Shown piece by piece: positions 5,965 through 7,149 of a stretch of DNA of 7,149 nucleotides (positions within the stretch are counted from its first letter, which is position 1; each line of letters begins with the position of its first letter). Origin of the DNA: Oscillospiraceae bacterium (lineage in GTDB: Bacteria; Bacillota_A; Clostridia; Oscillospirales; Ruminococcaceae); the NCBI GenBank assembly GCA_017440445.1, contig JAFSHE010000309.1:1-7149 (forward strand), in the 5' to 3' direction. The notes below the pieces were generated by a model, which searched no databases, was not told the DNA's origin, and saw only the letters and a list, made by a program, of their open reading frames with translations. The translations under genes and the position numbers were made by a program.

Positions 5965-6149
5965 GAGCGATATTCCCTGACAGGCAAATAAAAAATCTGC
6001 TTTCACAACATGTCATAAAAAGGACATCCGCATAACACTGCCATTCGACAGGCAACAAACGAATTCAGAAGCTACTGTTTTTTGTGCAATTTCAATAATT
6101 TTTTTGCTGTTTTTTATACCTCGTCAAGCGGTTTTTAACAGGATAAGCC

Positions 6150-6178
6150 TTGATTTTTTTCCGAAATTAATGTATAAT
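6150..6178 (+). promoter_or_regulatory. Sigma-A type promoter for the PocR/MCP receptor gene
   Basis: -35 TTGATT (6150-6155), a 17-bp spacer, and a perfect -10 TATAAT (6173-6178). The predicted start near 6185 leaves a leader of about 35 bases before ATG 6220. I see no sigma-28 flagellar-type promoter, although that class often drives chemoreceptor genes. Confidence 0.82.
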
Positions 6179-6219
6179 AAAGCTAGTATCCTAATCTGAA
6201 ATCAAAGAGGTATATTATC

Positions 6220-7149
6220 ATGAGCAACGAAAAGATCACTCTGTTGGATATTATCGACAGAAACACACTCCAGAGCTTACAGGACGCTTTTGCTGACGCA
6301 ACAGGCATGGCTGCGCTGACCACAGACGACGCAGGCTCCGTTACAGAGCTTAGTAATCCCACGGACTTCTGCATGAACTTTACAAGAAAGTCCAAGATCG
6401 GCTGTGAGCGCTGCAACAAGTGCGACCTTGAGGGCGGTGCAGAGGCAAACCGTACAGGACGTCCCGCAGTTTATTTCTGTCACGGCGGACTGGTTGATTT
6501 TGCAGCTCCCATCATCCTTAACGGCGAGCATATCGGCTCTCTTATCGGCGGTCAGGTGCTTACAGAGGAGCCTGACGAGGAGAAGTTCCGTCAGATCGCT
6601 AAGGAGATCGATGTAGATCCCGACGAGTACATAAAGGCTCTGCGCAAGATAAAGATCGTTCCCAAGGAGCAGGTTGACGCTGCCGCAAATCTTCTTTACC
6701 AGATGGCAAACGCACTGTCCACAGTAGGCTATCAGCACTATCTCGCAGTTGAAAAGAGCCAGACCAACGAGGCTGCTCTTAACAATATCAACTCCAAGTT
6801 CGAGGACATCGAAAAGCAGATAAATGATGTAACAAACAGCATGAACGCACTCAACGAATCCTTTGAGGAGATCGAAAAGGCTACCGCCTCCTCCGTTAAG
6901 GCAGTTGAAAGCACAGACAGCATCGTAAAGGCTATCGAAAGTGCATCCACACAGCTTACACTTATCGGCTTCAACGCATCTATCGAGGCTAAGAGAGCAG
7001 GTGCAGCAGGTGCAGGCTTCAACGTTATCGCACAGGAGGTCCGCTCACTTGCAAACCGCAATACAAAGCAGGCAGGCGAGGTAGAGGCTACCCTTAACGA
7101 GATCAAGAAGGCTATCACCAACATCAACGCACAGCTCAAGAGCGTTACA
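6220..7149 (+). CDS. Soluble PocR-domain methyl-accepting-type chemoreceptor, 3'-truncated
   Basis: The frame is open to the window edge; 310 residues are visible. Residues about 9-175 form a PocR-type sensory domain, recognised by the pattern FC (50-51), a Cys-rich turn, VYFCHGGLVDFAAPI (84-98) and IGSLIGGQ (105-112). In the PocR family this domain binds small ligands or senses redox/metabolic state. A coiled coil follows (about 178-249), then the MCP hairpin tip: FNASIEAKRAGAAGAGF (251-267) and IAQEVRSLANR (270-280). No membrane segment is present, so it is cytosolic. Five cysteines (51, 62, 65, 68, 87) lie in the sensor domain. The tip keeps Asn252, Glu256 and Arg259 but replaces the usual RAGExGRGF by RAGAAGAGF. 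ATG 6220 follows AGAGG (6206-6210) by nine bases and a good promoter at 6150-6178. It is transcribed away from the six-gene run. The remaining returning helix and any C-terminal domain lie outside the window. Confidence 0.93.
   Translation, partial: MSNEKITLLDIIDRNTLQSLQDAFADATGMAALTTDDAGSVTELSNPTDFCMNFTRKSKIGCERCNKCDLEGGAEANRTGRPAVYFCHGGLVDFAAPIILNGEHIGSLIGGQVLTEEPDEEKFRQIAKEIDVDPDEYIKALRKIKIVPKEQVDAAANLLYQMANALSTVGYQHYLAVEKSQTNEAALNNINSKFEDIEKQINDVTNSMNALNESFEEIEKATASSVKAVESTDSIVKAIESASTQLTLIGFNASIEAKRAGAAGAGFNVIAQEVRSLANRNTKQAGEVEATLNEIKKAITNINAQLKSVT

Larger units (their letters stand above)
5893..6219. other. AT-rich divergent intergenic region
   Basis: The 327 bp between the hypothetical gene and the receptor gene carry a promoter for each side, about 210 bp apart, which is more space than two simple promoters need. 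In between I see T-rich runs at 6078-6116, a 9-bp direct repeat GACAGGCAA (5979-5987 and 6047-6055) and a short inverted repeat ATGTC/GACAT (6010-6014 and 6023-6027). These could be regulator sites but are short enough to be chance. I find no convincing small gene, riboswitch or terminator here. Confidence 0.6.

Noticed and set aside
5893..6006. Longer N-terminus of the hypothetical gene from ATG 6006 or 5937
   Set aside because: The predicted transcription start near 5929 and the ribosome binding site at 5909-5902 fit ATG 5892; the upstream codons overlap the promoter elements.
6010..6150. Riboswitch or small RNA in the divergent intergenic region
   Set aside because: No GEMM-like or other known conserved core was seen, there are no stable long stems, and the predicted receptor leader is only about 35 bases.
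6183..7139. Minus-strand open frames of 78, 153 and 133 codons opposite the receptor gene
   Set aside because: They are antisense to the PocR/MCP reading frame, which has clear domain motifs, promoter and ribosome binding site. Their apparent hydrophobic Leu/Val runs come from reversed GAG/AAG/GCA codons.

Overview
The window looks like a chromosomal segment of an anaerobic Firmicute of class Clostridia, probably a Ruminococcus-like member of the Oscillospiraceae. This is an inference from strong AGGAGG-type ribosome binding sites, sigma-A style promoters, intrinsic terminators, mid-range GC and the gene families present. No rRNA or other taxonomic marker is present, so genus is uncertain. 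I see no mobile element, tRNA, rRNA or CRISPR array.

Layout. (1) Positions 1-1041 (+) hold the 3' three quarters of a type I glutamine synthetase gene, cut by the left edge and followed by an intrinsic terminator. (2) Positions 1137-5892 (-) hold six co-directional genes, read from right to left: a hypothetical helical protein (5892-5263), a DegV-family lipid-binding protein (5238-4393), a compact Cu/Zn superoxide dismutase (4347-3856), an archaeal/Thermotoga-type S-adenosylhomocysteine hydrolase (3803-2547), a trimeric-class purine nucleoside phosphorylase (2487-1651) and a small P-loop kinase-like protein (1649-1137). Gaps are 24, 45, 52, 59 and 1 bp. A good promoter (TTGCAA, 17 bp, TATAAT) lies before the first gene and a strong terminator follows the last. 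An additional intrinsic terminator sits between the hydrolase and phosphorylase genes, directly against the phosphorylase ribosome binding site. (3) Positions 5893-6219 are an AT-rich divergent intergenic region with a well-formed promoter on each side. (4) Positions 6220-7149 (+) hold the start of a soluble PocR-domain/methyl-accepting-type receptor gene, open at the right edge.

How the genes fit together. AhcY removes the methyltransferase by-product S-adenosylhomocysteine, giving homocysteine and adenosine. PNP phosphorolyses purine nucleosides, so the pair links methyl-cycle by-product removal to purine salvage, with a deaminase step presumably encoded elsewhere. The SodC-like protein and DegV-family protein share the strand but have no evident metabolic link to this pair. 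The receptor is divergently transcribed from the six-gene run and has a cysteine-rich sensor domain and an altered signalling tip.

No wholly new system is evident. The points most worth a second look are the receptor's cysteine cluster and degenerate tip, the signal-less SodC with a rearranged zinc loop, the intercistronic terminator, the palindrome in the ahcY leader, and the unrecognised first gene of the run.
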